Below, piece by piece: positions 37,693 to 46,664 of a stretch of DNA of 64,000 nucleotides; the stretch's first letter is position 1; every line of letters begins with the position of its first letter. Source of the stretch: Nostoc sp. B(2019) (lineage in GTDB: Bacteria; Cyanobacteriota; Cyanobacteriia; Cyanobacteriales; Nostocaceae); contig NZ_WVID01000015.1 in assembly GCF_010091925.1 (NCBI RefSeq), positions 62,001-126,000 on the forward strand. The letters are read 5' to 3'. Position numbers and translations under genes: made by a program. The notes beneath the pieces are model-generated. The model made no database searches and had not been told where the DNA came from. It saw nothing but the letters and a program-made list of their open reading frames with translations.

Positions 37693-39663
37693 ATGTCACA
37701 AGCCACTATAGAATCGATTTTGCAAGAAGAACGTTTATTTCAACCCCCTGCGGAATTTTCTCAAGCTGCTCACATTAAAAGTCTAGAAGAATACCAACGC
37801 ATCTACGCAAAATCCGTAGCTGAACCGGAAGTATTTTGGGGAGAACTGGCAGAACAAGAGTTGCACTGGTTCCAGAAGTGGGACAAGGTGCGGGATTGGC
37901 AACCACCTTTTGCTCAGTGGTTTGTCGGTGGAAAGCTAAACATTTCCTACAACTGCCTGGATCGCCATCTCACCAACGGTCGGCGTGACAAGACTGCTTT
38001 AATTTGGGAAGGAGAACCAGGGGACTCTCGCACCTTTACCTATGCCGAGTTGCATCAGGAAGTTTGCCAGATGGCGAATGTGTTGAAAAAGCTGGGTCTA
38101 GAGAAAGGCGATCGCGTGGGTATTTATATGCCGATGATTCCCGAAGCGGCGATCGCTATGCTGGCGTGTGTGCGGATTGGTGCTATCCACACAGTTGTCT
38201 TTGCTGGTTTCAGCGCCGAGGCTTTGAAAGAGAGACTTGTGGACGCTCAAGCCAAAATAGTGATTACCGCTGATGGTGGCTGGCGCAAGGATGTGATCGT
38301 GCCAGTGAAAGAACAGGTCAATCGCGCATTGGCAGATAATGGAGTGCCTAGTGTACAAAATGTCTTGGTGGTCAAGCGCACCGATCAAAAAGTTAACATG
38401 ATTCCAGAGCGTGATCTTTGGTGGCATGAACTGCGCCAAGATGCATCAACTGATTGTCCTGCCGAGCCAATGGACAGCGAAGATACGCTATTCATTCTCT
38501 ACACTTCTGGAACCACAGGCAAACCCAAAGGAGTTGTCCACACTGTTGGCGGCTACAGCCTCTACAGCCACATCACCACCAAATGGATTTTTGATGTGAA
38601 AGACAGCGATATCCTCTGGTGTACTGCTGATGTGGGCTGGATTACTGGACACAGTTACATTATTTACGGGCCTCTGTCCAACGGTGCAACAACGGTGATG
38701 TATGAAGGCGCTCCCCGGAGTTCCAATCCCGGCTGTTTTTGGGATCTGATTCAAAAATACCGCGTCACAATTTTCTACACCGCCCCTACGGCTATTCGTA
38801 CTTTCATGAAGATGGGTGAAGAACTGCCCAAAGCACGGGATTTATCATCTCTACGCTTGCTGGGGTCGGTGGGTGAACCGATTAACCCCACAGCTTGGAT
38901 GTGGTACTACCGGGTGATTGGCGGTAAACGCTGTCCAGTCACAGATACCTGGTGGCAAACCGAAACAGGCGGAGCAATGATCAGCCCTTTACCAGGAGCA
39001 ATCCCGACCAAACCCGGTTCCGCTACCCTACCATTCCCAGGAATTGTGGCGGATGTGGTGGATTTAAATGGTAATCCCGTAGGTGAGAATCAAGGCGGAT
39101 ATCTGGTGATTCATAATCCCTGGCCAGGAATGCTACGGAATGTCTACCGCAACCCTGATCGCTATCGCAGCACCTATTGGGAACATATCTCTCCAAAAGA
39201 TGGTAAATATATCTACTTCACAGGTGATGGCGCACGCAAAGACCAAGACGGATACTTCTGGATTATGGGTCGAGTAGATGATGTAATTAATGTTGCCGGA
39301 CATCGATTGGGGACGATGGAAGTAGAATCAGCCTTAGTTTCCCACCAAGCAGTTTCAGAAGCGGCAGTAGTTGGTAGACCGGAGGAAATTAAAGGTGAAG
39401 AAATTGTCGCCTTTGTAACCTTAGAGGAAGGGTATTTCCCCAGTGAGGAACTGACAAAGGAACTGAAAAATCACGTTGTGCAAGAAATTGGAGTAATTGC
39501 CCGTCCTAGCGCAATTCGCTTTACGGATGCCTTGCCCAAAACCCGTTCTGGTAAGATTGTGCGGCGTGTCCTCAGAGATTTGGCAGCAGGTAAAGAGGTT
39601 GCAGGAGATTTATCTACGCTGGAAGACCGTAGTGTAATTGAGCAATTGCGATCGGGAACGTAA
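37693..39663 (+). CDS. acs: Acetyl-CoA synthetase (AMP-forming)
   Basis: Acs makes acetyl-CoA from acetate, ATP and CoA through acetyl-AMP. The 656-residue length is typical. The AMP-binding signature [15 protein letters not shown] is near residues 274-288; the [10 protein letters not shown] and FTGDGA motifs are present; and [11 protein letters not shown] near the C-terminus holds the catalytic Lys (Lys621), the classic site of regulatory acetylation. A strong GAGGAG ribosome site precedes the ATG. It lies 120 bp after the Pat-type gene on the same strand and downstream of a deacetylase, fitting control by reversible acetylation. Confidence 0.96.
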   Translation: MSQATIESILQEERLFQPPAEFSQAAHIKSLEEYQRIYAKSVAEPEVFWGELAEQELHWFQKWDKVRDWQPPFAQWFVGGKLNISYNCLDRHLTNGRRDKTALIWEGEPGDSRTFTYAELHQEVCQMANVLKKLGLEKGDRVGIYMPMIPEAAIAMLACVRIGAIHTVVFAGFSAEALKERLVDAQAKIVITADGGWRKDVIVPVKEQVNRALADNGVPSVQNVLVVKRTDQKVNMIPERDLWWHELRQDASTDCPAEPMDSEDTLFILYTSGTTGKPKGVVHTVGGYSLYSHITTKWIFDVKDSDILWCTADVGWITGHSYIIYGPLSNGATTVMYEGAPRSSNPGCFWDLIQKYRVTIFYTAPTAIRTFMKMGEELPKARDLSSLRLLGSVGEPINPTAWMWYYRVIGGKRCPVTDTWWQTETGGAMISPLPGAIPTKPGSATLPFPGIVADVVDLNGNPVGENQGGYLVIHNPWPGMLRNVYRNPDRYRSTYWEHISPKDGKYIYFTGDGARKDQDGYFWIMGRVDDVINVAGHRLGTMEVESALVSHQAVSEAAVVGRPEEIKGEEIVAFVTLEEGYFPSEELTKELKNHVVQEIGVIARPSAIRFTDALPKTRSGKIVRRVLRDLAAGKEVAGDLSTLEDRSVIEQLRSGT

Positions 39664-40108
39664 GCAGAGATGGGGAAATGGGGAAATTAGGAAGTTGGCC
39701 AATTCGTCCTTCTTGTCTCCCCCTAATGGTAAACCATGTAGGAAGGGTAGTTTTATTGTGGGAGACTTAAGTAACAACCTCATACATAATTCCAAAATTG
39801 TTTTCAGTCAATCATTAGTTGAAAATTTGGTTTTTATTTTTCTTTTCCCAGAGTGACTAAAGCGTCTGAGGAAAGCGATCGCATTTCCACTGTATTTTCG
39901 TTTGGTCTAACTTTCCGTTTAGCGAAGTTTGGCTGATTAGCACTTTGATTGGAATCAATCTCTTGTTTGATGGCGTTTGGATGCTGACTCTGCATTCAAG
40001 ACAGCGAAGCACTTTACAGCAAAGCAGTAGATTCTAGACAAAATCATTCTGTTGAGCGCCGTCTAAAGCTTTGAAGCAACAGTAATCGTGTAACTCAGGA
40101 AAACTTTT
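39664..40108. other. Intergenic gap
   Basis: About 445 bases between acs and the pyruvate kinase gene. There is a HIP1-like GCGATCGC near 39875. No gene or clear structure is seen. Confidence 0.4.
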
Positions 40109-41713
40109 ATGCAGCTTGAAACTTCAAACTCGAACGTTAAGACAGAAAGCAATCAGCATGTTCAAGAGATTCAGCTATCTAGTACACTTATTAATCTATC
40201 AAGTCCACAGAGTTTGCTATCAACTCTGCAAGAACTTCGCCAGACCGTTAAAAGTGAAGGACAAGCCACCTTTAACCAGTGGCGATCGCACATTCAGCGT
40301 TCTGAGTTTCTTTCTAGTGCCTTGAATTTAGCTGAATATTTAGCTTTACGTCAGCACGATCTCCGCTCCCTCCAAGCTGCACTAATGCCTTGGGGCTTAT
40401 CCTCATTAGGACGGATTGAAGCACGGGTGATGCCCAATCTCGATGCTGTCATTGCCACCTTGGAAGTCATTTGCGGCTCTCAGTCTGCCCAGCACCTCAA
40501 CCGTCCACCCATCGAGTTCTTTTTTGAGGGCGATCGCTTACTACAACAGCACACGGAAGAATTGTTTGGTCAGTCTCCACCCCAGCGTCGGGTCAGAATT
40601 ATGGTAACACTACCCACCGAGGCCGCTACTGACTATGAGATGGTGCGAGAAATTATTCAACGCGGGGCAACCTGTGTGCGAATTAACTGCGCCCACGATA
40701 CGACCGAATCCTGGGAGAGCATGATCGACCATACCCGTCGAGCGGAACAGGAAACAGGAAAGTCTTGTAAAGTCATGATGGACTTAGCTGGTCTGAAAAT
40801 CCGCACGGGACAGGTACTTGCACCACTTCATAAAAAACGGGTATTTAAAGGAGATCATATCCTGCTGTTGCGGTGTGAGCCGGAACTTGGAAGTGAGGCA
40901 GGTGAGTTTACCACATCAACTTTAGACCATTTCCAAACTTGCTGTACAGTTCCCGAAATTCTCGATTTGTTAACAGTTGACACCCTTGTATATATCGACG
41001 ATGGCAAGATTCGGACTCGTGTGGTTGATACCCAGTACCCAGCACCCAATGGACAACCAGGACTTTTACTACAAGTAATGAATGCCAGCCCCGAAGGAGT
41101 TAAACTCCGATCTGAAAAGGGGTTGAATTTCCCAAACATAGTCTTACCTCTTAGCCCACTGACTGAAAAAGATTTATCCGACCTGGATTTTGTCGCCATC
41201 CACGCAGATATTATTGGCTACTCTTTTGTGCAACGACCTGCCGATATTGAGTTACTTCAACAAGAATTAGACAAGCGCTCTCAGGGACGACTAACCCGAT
41301 CGGCGATAGTGGCAAAAATTGAAACTGCGATCGCAGTTTCCAATCTGCCAGAATTAATCATCTATGCAGCAGGGAAACAATCATTTGGTGTCATGATCGC
41401 CAGAGGTGACTTAGCCGTTGAAATTGGATACCAGCGTTTAACAGAGATACAAGAAGAAATTCTCTGGCTTTGCGAAGCGGCTCATGTTCCTGTTATTTGG
41501 GCAACTCAAGTACTAGAGAGTTTGGTTAAAAATGGCACACCTTCGCGGGGAGAGATGACCGATGCCGCAATGGCTGAACGAGCTGAGTGTGTGATGTTAA
41601 ACAAAGGCCCGTTTATTGCCGAAGCGATCACCATTCTGGATGATGTTCTAACACGCATGGAAGCCCATCAATTGAAAAAAACGCCACAGTTGCGGGCGCT
41701 TCATTCATGGTAA
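40109..41713 (+). CDS. Atypical pyruvate kinase-like protein
   Basis: The 534-residue protein has an N-terminal extension of about 155 residues with no pyruvate kinase similarity, then a catalytic barrel: RVRIMVTLPTEA, CVRINCAHDT, the Lys-Glu pair IVAKIETA, ARGDLAVEIG and WATQVLESL. It keeps the Lys and the Mg-binding Glu/Asp, but the usual DGTDAVMLSGETA motif reads AECVMLNKGPF and the C-terminal allosteric domain is absent. Real pyruvate kinase activity is uncertain; it may act on another phosphate donor. Upstream and downstream neighbours do not settle it. The start ATG 40109 fits. Confidence 0.75.
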   Translation: MQLETSNSNVKTESNQHVQEIQLSSTLINLSSPQSLLSTLQELRQTVKSEGQATFNQWRSHIQRSEFLSSALNLAEYLALRQHDLRSLQAALMPWGLSSLGRIEARVMPNLDAVIATLEVICGSQSAQHLNRPPIEFFFEGDRLLQQHTEELFGQSPPQRRVRIMVTLPTEAATDYEMVREIIQRGATCVRINCAHDTTESWESMIDHTRRAEQETGKSCKVMMDLAGLKIRTGQVLAPLHKKRVFKGDHILLLRCEPELGSEAGEFTTSTLDHFQTCCTVPEILDLLTVDTLVYIDDGKIRTRVVDTQYPAPNGQPGLLLQVMNASPEGVKLRSEKGLNFPNIVLPLSPLTEKDLSDLDFVAIHADIIGYSFVQRPADIELLQQELDKRSQGRLTRSAIVAKIETAIAVSNLPELIIYAAGKQSFGVMIARGDLAVEIGYQRLTEIQEEILWLCEAAHVPVIWATQVLESLVKNGTPSRGEMTDAAMAERAECVMLNKGPFIAEAITILDDVLTRMEAHQLKKTPQLRALHSW

Positions 41714-41777
41714 TTTTTTTAACCTGAATTCATTTTTAATTTTTTGTTCGTACATTTAACTTTTTGGTTAGTTTGAT

Positions 41778-41846
41778 GGCAGGGTTGGCTGCTTATAGCT
41801 ATTTGCCTAAATTAAACCATCTATTGACATTTGCCCTGCCGTTTTT
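41778..41846 (+). terminator. Possible terminator after the pyruvate kinase-like gene
   Basis: Arms GGCAGGG (41778-41784) and CCCTGCC (41834-41840) enclose a 49-base loop and are followed by GTTTTT. The large loop lowers confidence. Confidence 0.4.
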
Positions 41847-41871
41847 AGCTGCGTCAAACTCACGTTAAAAT

Positions 41872-41899
41872 AGGCAATTGCACACGTGTGCAATTGCCT
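41872..41899. promoter_or_regulatory. Perfect 28-bp LacI-type operator upstream of the regulator gene
   Basis: The dyad is uninterrupted for 28 bp, with the core TTGCACACGTGTGCAA. It lies 14 bp before the LacI-type gene's ATG, and a TAAAAT (41866-41871, possible -10) directly abuts it, so bound repressor would block its own promoter. The same core recurs at 44096 and, with one change, at 44139. Confidence 0.85.
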
Positions 41900-41913
41900 T
41901 TTGAAGTAAAATA

Positions 41914-42951
41914 ATGAGTAAACGAAGAGTTTCAATTGAAGATATTGCTCGCAGAGCAGGCGTTTCTCATTCTACAGTTTCACGCGCTTTGCGAGATAAC
42001 CCTCTCATTAGCCCGAAAGTGCGAGAGGAAATTAAGCAACTGGCGCGAGAGATGAGCTATGTACCTAATGCTATTGCTCAAAGCTTGCTTTCTTCACGTA
42101 CTAATACCATTGGGGTAGTAGTAACTTCAATAGCAGATCCCTTTTTTGCTGAGGTAGTCGAGGGAATCGAGCAAGTTGCAAGATCCGCAGGCTTAAGTGT
42201 TGTGTTAAGTACTTCACACCGAGATTTGGAGCAGGAAATAGCAGCTATTGATAATTTTCATCGCCGTAGAGTAGACGGTATTTTGGTAGCAGACTCACGA
42301 ATTAGTAAACAGCATACAAAGCAACTAACACAAATTGCTGTACCAACAGTTCTAATTAATAGCCAGGCCGAAGATCAATCTGAAATATTTTACTCAGTAG
42401 CAATAGACGATCGCTTAGGTGCTAAACTGGCTGTAGAGCATCTAGTAAGTCTAGGACACACTTCTATTGGTTATTTAGGTGTAGGCGATCGCAGCAGATC
42501 AAATCAACAGCGCCTAGAAGGATATCGAATCGCTCTTGCTGAAGCTGGTCTACCACAAATTGATGATTGGGTTGCAATTAATGATGAAGACAATACCAGA
42601 ACAAGCGATGTTGGTACTGGTCAAAAGATGCTATCTAAACTATTTACTGCTGGGGTAACTGCCATCTTTTGTTATAACGATATGGTAGCAGTTGGCGCTC
42701 TATTGGCTTGTCAAGAATTAGGTATTTCAGTACCACGAGATTTAAGTTTAGTTGGATTTGATGGTATTGCTCTGTCCCGTTTCGTGACACCGCCACTCAC
42801 GACAGTTTCCCAGCCAATGTTAGAAATTGGTTGCTCTGCTATGCAAATGTTACTCGATTTAGTACAGGGGAAAAGTGTGGAAAATCTCGTTTTATCTCCT
42901 TTTTTAGTAACGCGAGGTAGTAGCACAGCATTAAGAAATGACCACAAATAA
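41914..42951 (+). CDS. LacI-family transcriptional regulator of sugar uptake
   Basis: The 345-residue protein has the LacI DNA-binding head (SIEDIARRAGVSHSTVSRAL, residues about 5-24), the hinge YVPNAIAQSL and a periplasmic-binding-like effector domain (TNTIGVVVTSIADPFFAEVV; VGFDGIALSRF). It should repress, released by a sugar or sugar derivative. The perfect dyad in front of its own start suggests autoregulation. Copies of the dyad precede the inositol oxygenase pseudogene upstream of the ABC importer. In Nostoc and Anabaena a LacI-type gene (FrtR/HrmR class) accompanies the fructose/glucose uptake genes. The inducer is unknown. Confidence 0.92.
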   Translation: MSKRRVSIEDIARRAGVSHSTVSRALRDNPLISPKVREEIKQLAREMSYVPNAIAQSLLSSRTNTIGVVVTSIADPFFAEVVEGIEQVARSAGLSVVLSTSHRDLEQEIAAIDNFHRRRVDGILVADSRISKQHTKQLTQIAVPTVLINSQAEDQSEIFYSVAIDDRLGAKLAVEHLVSLGHTSIGYLGVGDRSRSNQQRLEGYRIALAEAGLPQIDDWVAINDEDNTRTSDVGTGQKMLSKLFTAGVTAIFCYNDMVAVGALLACQELGISVPRDLSLVGFDGIALSRFVTPPLTTVSQPMLEIGCSAMQMLLDLVQGKSVENLVLSPFLVTRGSSTALRNDHK

Positions 42952-42977
42952 TCGTTTCGACAGTTAGGATAATGCGG

Positions 42978-43169
42978 TTAGCGGTATAGTACTCCAATGA
43001 CCAGAGCAAAGATAATTGGAATAATGATTGGGATAGCAACAATAAGTCCCCATTTACCAATCCGAATTTCTTCACCTTCTGATTTGAGAAGTACTATCCA
43101 ACCACCAACTCCCATCAATAGCCAGATGCATCCGAAGGCAATAAATATAATAAATACTGAGTCTTGCAT
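42978..43169 (-). CDS. Small two-helix membrane protein
   Basis: The 63-residue product has two hydrophobic segments (FIIFIAFGCIWLLMGVGGWIV near the N-terminus and GLIVAIPIIIPIIFALVIGV at the C-terminus) joined by a charged loop (KSEGEEIRIGK). An ATG begins it. No family is recognised. It lies antisense between the regulator gene and the dioxygenase-like gene and could be genuine, since the hydrophobic pattern is regular. Confidence 0.5.
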   Translation of the reverse strand: MQDSVFIIFIAFGCIWLLMGVGGWIVLLKSEGEEIRIGKWGLIVAIPIIIPIIFALVIGVLYR

Positions 43170-43260
43170 ATCAATAAACCACCAATTTAAAAACGTTTAA
43201 TAATCATTTGAATAATTTAGCAACACTTGAAATAATTCAGTGTTAAGGCAAATATATAGT

Positions 43261-44016
43261 ATGAAAAACGACGATCATCAAGTAGGTCGGATTCTGAGTC
43301 GAAGAGAAACACTGGCGCTATTTAGGGCATCTGGAACTGCAATACTTTGTGGATGCATACCTAGAAAGTCCCAATCTGTACAAGCACAATCGAGTGTATC
43401 CCTTCCTACAACATTGCCAACGTGTGTTGTCAGACCACAGCAGACCGAAGGCCCGTATTTTGTGGACGAGAAGCTCAACCGCTCCGATATCCGCTCTGAT
43501 CCTTCGGATGGTTCGGTGAAAGACGGTATACCACTCAAACTAACGCTTCGTGTTTCTCAGTTTAACAGTACTGGTTGTAGTCCGCTTGTTAGTGCGATCG
43601 CAGATATTTGGCATTGTGACGCCCTAGGTATTTATTCTGATGTAAAAGACCCAAGTTTCAATACCGTCGGCAAAAAATTCCTGCGCGGGTATCAAGTGAC
43701 AGACGCAAATGGAACCGTCCAGTTTACAACTATCTACCCTGGTTGGTACGAGGGTAGAGCAGTCCATATCCATTTTAAGGTACGCACAGATCCGACATCA
43801 AGACAGAATTACGAGTTTACGTCACAGCTGTACTTTGATGACTCGATCACAGATCAGGTATATACACATGAACCATACGCCAGTAAAGGACAGCACACAC
43901 TGAGGAATACTGAAGATTGGATCTTTAAAGACGGTGGAGATCAATTGTTACTTACACTCACCAAAACAAATCTTGGTTACGCAGCAACGTTTGATATTGG
44001 ACTTCAGACAGTTTAA
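43261..44016 (+). CDS. Intradiol ring-cleavage dioxygenase-like protein, Tat signal
   Basis: The 251-residue protein has a twin-arginine-like signal (SRRETLALFRASGTA) and a Cys pair (LCGCI) that could be a lipid-attachment site. The catalytic domain is an intradiol dioxygenase: EGPYFVD, WHCDALGIYSD and GWYEGRAVHIHFKVR supply the two Tyr and two His that bind Fe(III). These enzymes cleave catechol-type rings; periplasmic members are known in bacteria with unclear substrates. ATG 43261 starts the Tat motif at the right distance. It may belong to the sugar/aromatic uptake island, but its operon partner is unclear. Confidence 0.82.
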   Translation: MKNDDHQVGRILSRRETLALFRASGTAILCGCIPRKSQSVQAQSSVSLPTTLPTCVVRPQQTEGPYFVDEKLNRSDIRSDPSDGSVKDGIPLKLTLRVSQFNSTGCSPLVSAIADIWHCDALGIYSDVKDPSFNTVGKKFLRGYQVTDANGTVQFTTIYPGWYEGRAVHIHFKVRTDPTSRQNYEFTSQLYFDDSITDQVYTHEPYASKGQHTLRNTEDWIFKDGGDQLLLTLTKTNLGYAATFDIGLQTV

Positions 44017-44095
44017 GCAACAGTTAATCCTGATTTACAGCAATTTTTAAATGCAGGGAAAAAGGAGCCAAAATGTGCAAAAAAACTTAACACAC

Positions 44096-44121
44096 TATTT
44101 TTGCACACGTGTGCAAAAATA
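44096..44121. promoter_or_regulatory. Perfect LacI-type operator, site 1 upstream of the inositol oxygenase pseudogene
   Basis: A 26-bp perfect palindrome with the same core as the operator at 41872. TTGCAC (44101-44106) can act as -35, with TATAAC (44126-44131) as -10 between this site and site 2. Confidence 0.85.
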
Positions 44122-44138
44122 AATCTATAACAAGTTTA

Positions 44139-44152
44139 TGCACACGTCTGCA
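44139..44152. promoter_or_regulatory. LacI-type operator, site 2 (one mismatch)
   Basis: TGCACACGTCTGCA differs by one base from the core of the two perfect operators. Centre-to-centre distance to site 1 is about 37 bp. It lies 35 bp before the remnant ATG at 44188. Confidence 0.7.
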
Positions 44153-44187
44153 AAAAGTGGAGCGCAAAAGTATCATTTAACAAAGAT

Positions 44188-44764
44188 ATGCCTCAAACTC
44201 TAAAACATTCTATTGCTCATCCTCAAAACAATCCCTTGCATTATCTAAAAGAGCGGGAAGAGGACTTGCTAAATCGCTATTTTGAGCCGGACAACATAGT
44301 AAAAGAAAGTAAAACTATCGTCGAGTCTAGGAATTAAAAAACGCCTGCCAGAGACACGGTAAAATAGTTTTATAGATTGAATCATCTCAACCAAGCGTAC
44401 AATCTTATACTAGTTGCAATAACTTTATGTATAGTACCCAATATAGTGTTTATGAGCCGAATTGTAAATTGGAATAATGTACATATTTCGTAGGGTAATG
44501 ATGGTATAGAAATCATTTAATGAAAAACTATTTCCCCGAACTTGTATTGTACATTCTCCGCTATCACTCATTTTATCCCCAACACCGTAAAAATGCATAC
44601 GAGCATTTGATAGATAAACATGATAAATGAATGTTTAAATGGGTGAATTTATTCAATCCCTACGATTTATATTCAAAAAATTCTATTTCTCTTGGTTGGC
44701 AAAAACTAAAGCTAGACTATGAAGATTTAGTTACTAAATATTTACCTACAACAATCAAACTCTA
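44188..44764 (+). pseudogene. Degraded myo-inositol oxygenase (MIOX) gene
   Basis: An intact start frame reads MPQTLKHSIAHPQNNPLHYL, then REEDLLNRYFEPDNI and ESRN, stop (44335), KTPARDTVK, stop (44365), FYRLNHLNQAYNL: the MIOX N-terminus with two nonsense changes. After a deletion of about 110 codons, which removes most iron ligands, a second frame gives YSVYEPNC (44442 on), then with a frameshift NVHIS-stop-GND where MIOX has NVLMSWGHD. ATG 44520 begins MKNYFPELVLYILRYHSFYP, ending KHDK-stop-MFKWVNLFNPYDLYSK; a final frameshift near 44701 leads into LDYEDLVTKYLP. MIOX converts myo-inositol to glucuronate. Alignment is by eye. Confidence 0.8.
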
Positions 44765-45225
44765 AATATCTGTTAGTAGGACAGGCAAAAATTTCCAAAA
44801 TCCCGCACAGACAATATATTTGATTGACCTTGTGCAGATAGCGATTATTTGTTGCTTATTCTGATGAGCAAACATTTTTCGGCAAGCCTAAACTGGGTAG
44901 AGCGTTTTCTAAATCTGAGTAGCACGTCGGATATAAAAGATGTGTGCAGGTCACTGGAAATTGGAGTTATAAATGTTAAGTTTTTTAAATTTAGCCTCAG
45001 ATGAATGCTGCTTAATTTTCGTAAATTCTCTGGGAGAAAAAGCTTGAATTGCTTAGAAACGGAATAGTCTTCTTTGTTTTGTAAAGTTCGATAAAGGGAG
45101 TTAATTTTTTTGTGATAATGCAGGATAAACTATTAATAATAGTCAAATACCATCAAAATTTGCAAATTTGATAGCATAAGGCTCAAAATTTAGTTAAGTA
45201 GGTAGGCACAAATAATTAGAAGATA

Positions 45226-45303
45226 GTAGGGTGTGTTACGGCTTCTGTAACGTACCAAAAACTAGAAATGGTGCGTTACGCGCTTCGCGGTAACACACCC
45301 TAC
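45226..45303. repeat. GTAGGGTGTGTTAC hairpin repeat
   Basis: Perfect 14-bp arms, GTAGGGTGTGTTAC (45226-45239) and its complement (45290-45303), enclose a 50-base middle with a second inverted pair. It resembles the hairpin at 24826-24853 and is a common Nostoc element. Confidence 0.75.
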
Positions 45304-45541
45304 AGGGGTTTTATATTTAATTCAACCCCGCTACTTAAAAGCCGTTTTCAATCCACGCACTTCCAAATATACTTTTACAAAAAAAGTAAAGTGGATCTTT
45401 GAGATAGTGCAACACTCATGATTTTGCTTTAAAAAACCAAAAAGCTAATTTAGTGAAACTAATAGCAATAACTCCAATCAAGTGATATCACATGACCTTT
45501 GAGAACAGTTGAGATGGCAAAAGCTAGCAGCGTCACTAAAT

Positions 45542-45564
45542 TGGGTCTGAAGTTTTCAGACCTA
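45542..45564 (+). promoter_or_regulatory. Stem-loop in the ABC operon leader
   Basis: Arms GGTCTGAA (45544-45551) and TTCAGACC (45555-45562) are perfect, with a 3-base loop and extra flanking pairs. It lies 75 bp before the first gene of the ABC operon. No T-run follows, so it may protect or regulate the leader. Confidence 0.45.
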
Positions 45565-45638
45565 GTTCATCTTGTGATGACATTGCAGATTTAGAGTTTG
45601 CTGACCTTTCTCAAATTCCAATGTGTTGTTAGATATTG

Positions 45639-46664
45639 ATGAATATGAAAAAAATTGCGATCGCAGCTAGTATATTAAGTATTTTTAGTAGTACTATTGT
45701 CGGCTGTACAAATACCTCTCCCAACGACAATACTGCTACTAATACTGATACCTACACTGCTACCAACACAGGTACACAGAGCAAAGGTAGTAATCAGGAT
45801 GTCAAATTGCGATCAGTCGGAGTCACCGTTGGCGATCTAAGTAATCCCTTCTTCGTCCTCATGGGACAGGGAGCTGAGAAAGAAGCCAAAAAAATTGGGG
45901 GTGATGATGTTAGAGTTACTGTGGTTTCCAGTGGCTACGATCTCAACCAGCAAACCAACCAAATCGAAAATTTCGTTGCTGCTGACACTGACATAATTAT
46001 CCTGAATGCTGCTGATAGTAAAGCAATTAGACCAGCAGTCGATAGAGCAAGGAAAGCAGGTCAAATCGTGATTGCGGTAGACACAGCCGTTGATGCAGAT
46101 GTAGATGCCACAGTTACCACCGATAATCTGCAAGCTGGCGAAGTGGCTTGTAAATATATTGTCGATCGCCTCAAAGGCAAAGGTAATGTAGTAATCGTTA
46201 ACGGCCCGCCGGTGTCCTCAGTGATCCAGCGAGTTGATGGCTGCCAAAAGGTATTATCCAAATATCCCGATATAAAAATACTTTCTAAAGACCAGAACGC
46301 AGAAGGGAGCCGGGATGGAGGGCTGAAAGTAATGAGCGATTTGCTGACAACCTATCCCAAAATTGATGCTGTCTTTGCCATCAACGATCCGAGTGGCGTG
46401 GGAGTAGATTTAGCAGCTAACCAAGCCAAACGCAAGGAATTTTTCATTGTTGGCGTTGATGGTGCGCCAGAAGCAATCCAGGCGATCGCATCCAACAACA
46501 GTCTATATGCTGCAACTGCTACTCAAAATCCCACAGCAATGACCCGAAGAGCAGTTCAGGTTGGCAACGATATCCTGCATGGCAAAAAACCTGAATCACC
46601 CAACATTCTGATTCCAGTCAAGTTGATCACAAAAGATAACGTCAACACCTCCCAAGGTTGGTAA
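45639..46664 (+). CDS. Sugar ABC transporter substrate-binding lipoprotein (RbsB/FrtA type)
   Basis: The 341-residue protein has a lipoprotein signal (MNMKKIAIAASILSIFSSTIV then GC), a Thr/Asn-rich linker and a type I sugar-binding fold: VGVTVGDLSNPFFVLMGQGAEKEA, ADTDIIILNAADSKAI and FIVGVDGAPEAIQAI. It captures a sugar or polyol in the periplasm for the adjacent ATPase and permease. The position after a decayed inositol oxygenase raises inositol as a possible substrate; synteny with cyanobacterial frtABC loci suggests fructose. An ATG at 45645 is an alternative start. Confidence 0.9.
   Translation: MNMKKIAIAASILSIFSSTIVGCTNTSPNDNTATNTDTYTATNTGTQSKGSNQDVKLRSVGVTVGDLSNPFFVLMGQGAEKEAKKIGGDDVRVTVVSSGYDLNQQTNQIENFVAADTDIIILNAADSKAIRPAVDRARKAGQIVIAVDTAVDADVDATVTTDNLQAGEVACKYIVDRLKGKGNVVIVNGPPVSSVIQRVDGCQKVLSKYPDIKILSKDQNAEGSRDGGLKVMSDLLTTYPKIDAVFAINDPSGVGVDLAANQAKRKEFFIVGVDGAPEAIQAIASNNSLYAATATQNPTAMTRRAVQVGNDILHGKKPESPNILIPVKLITKDNVNTSQGW

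Larger units (their letters stand above)
44765..45638. other. Intergenic gap before the sugar ABC operon
   Basis: About 870 bases. It contains the hairpin repeat at 45226-45303 and a short stem-loop at 45542-45564 in the leader of the substrate-binding protein gene. I see no further coding remnant. The two LacI-type operators sit upstream of the pseudogene and not here. Confidence 0.5.

Noticed and set aside
45320-45400. GTTTTCAATCCACGCA-like segment reminiscent of a CRISPR repeat
   Set aside because: It occurs once and there is no spacing pattern or cas gene in the window.
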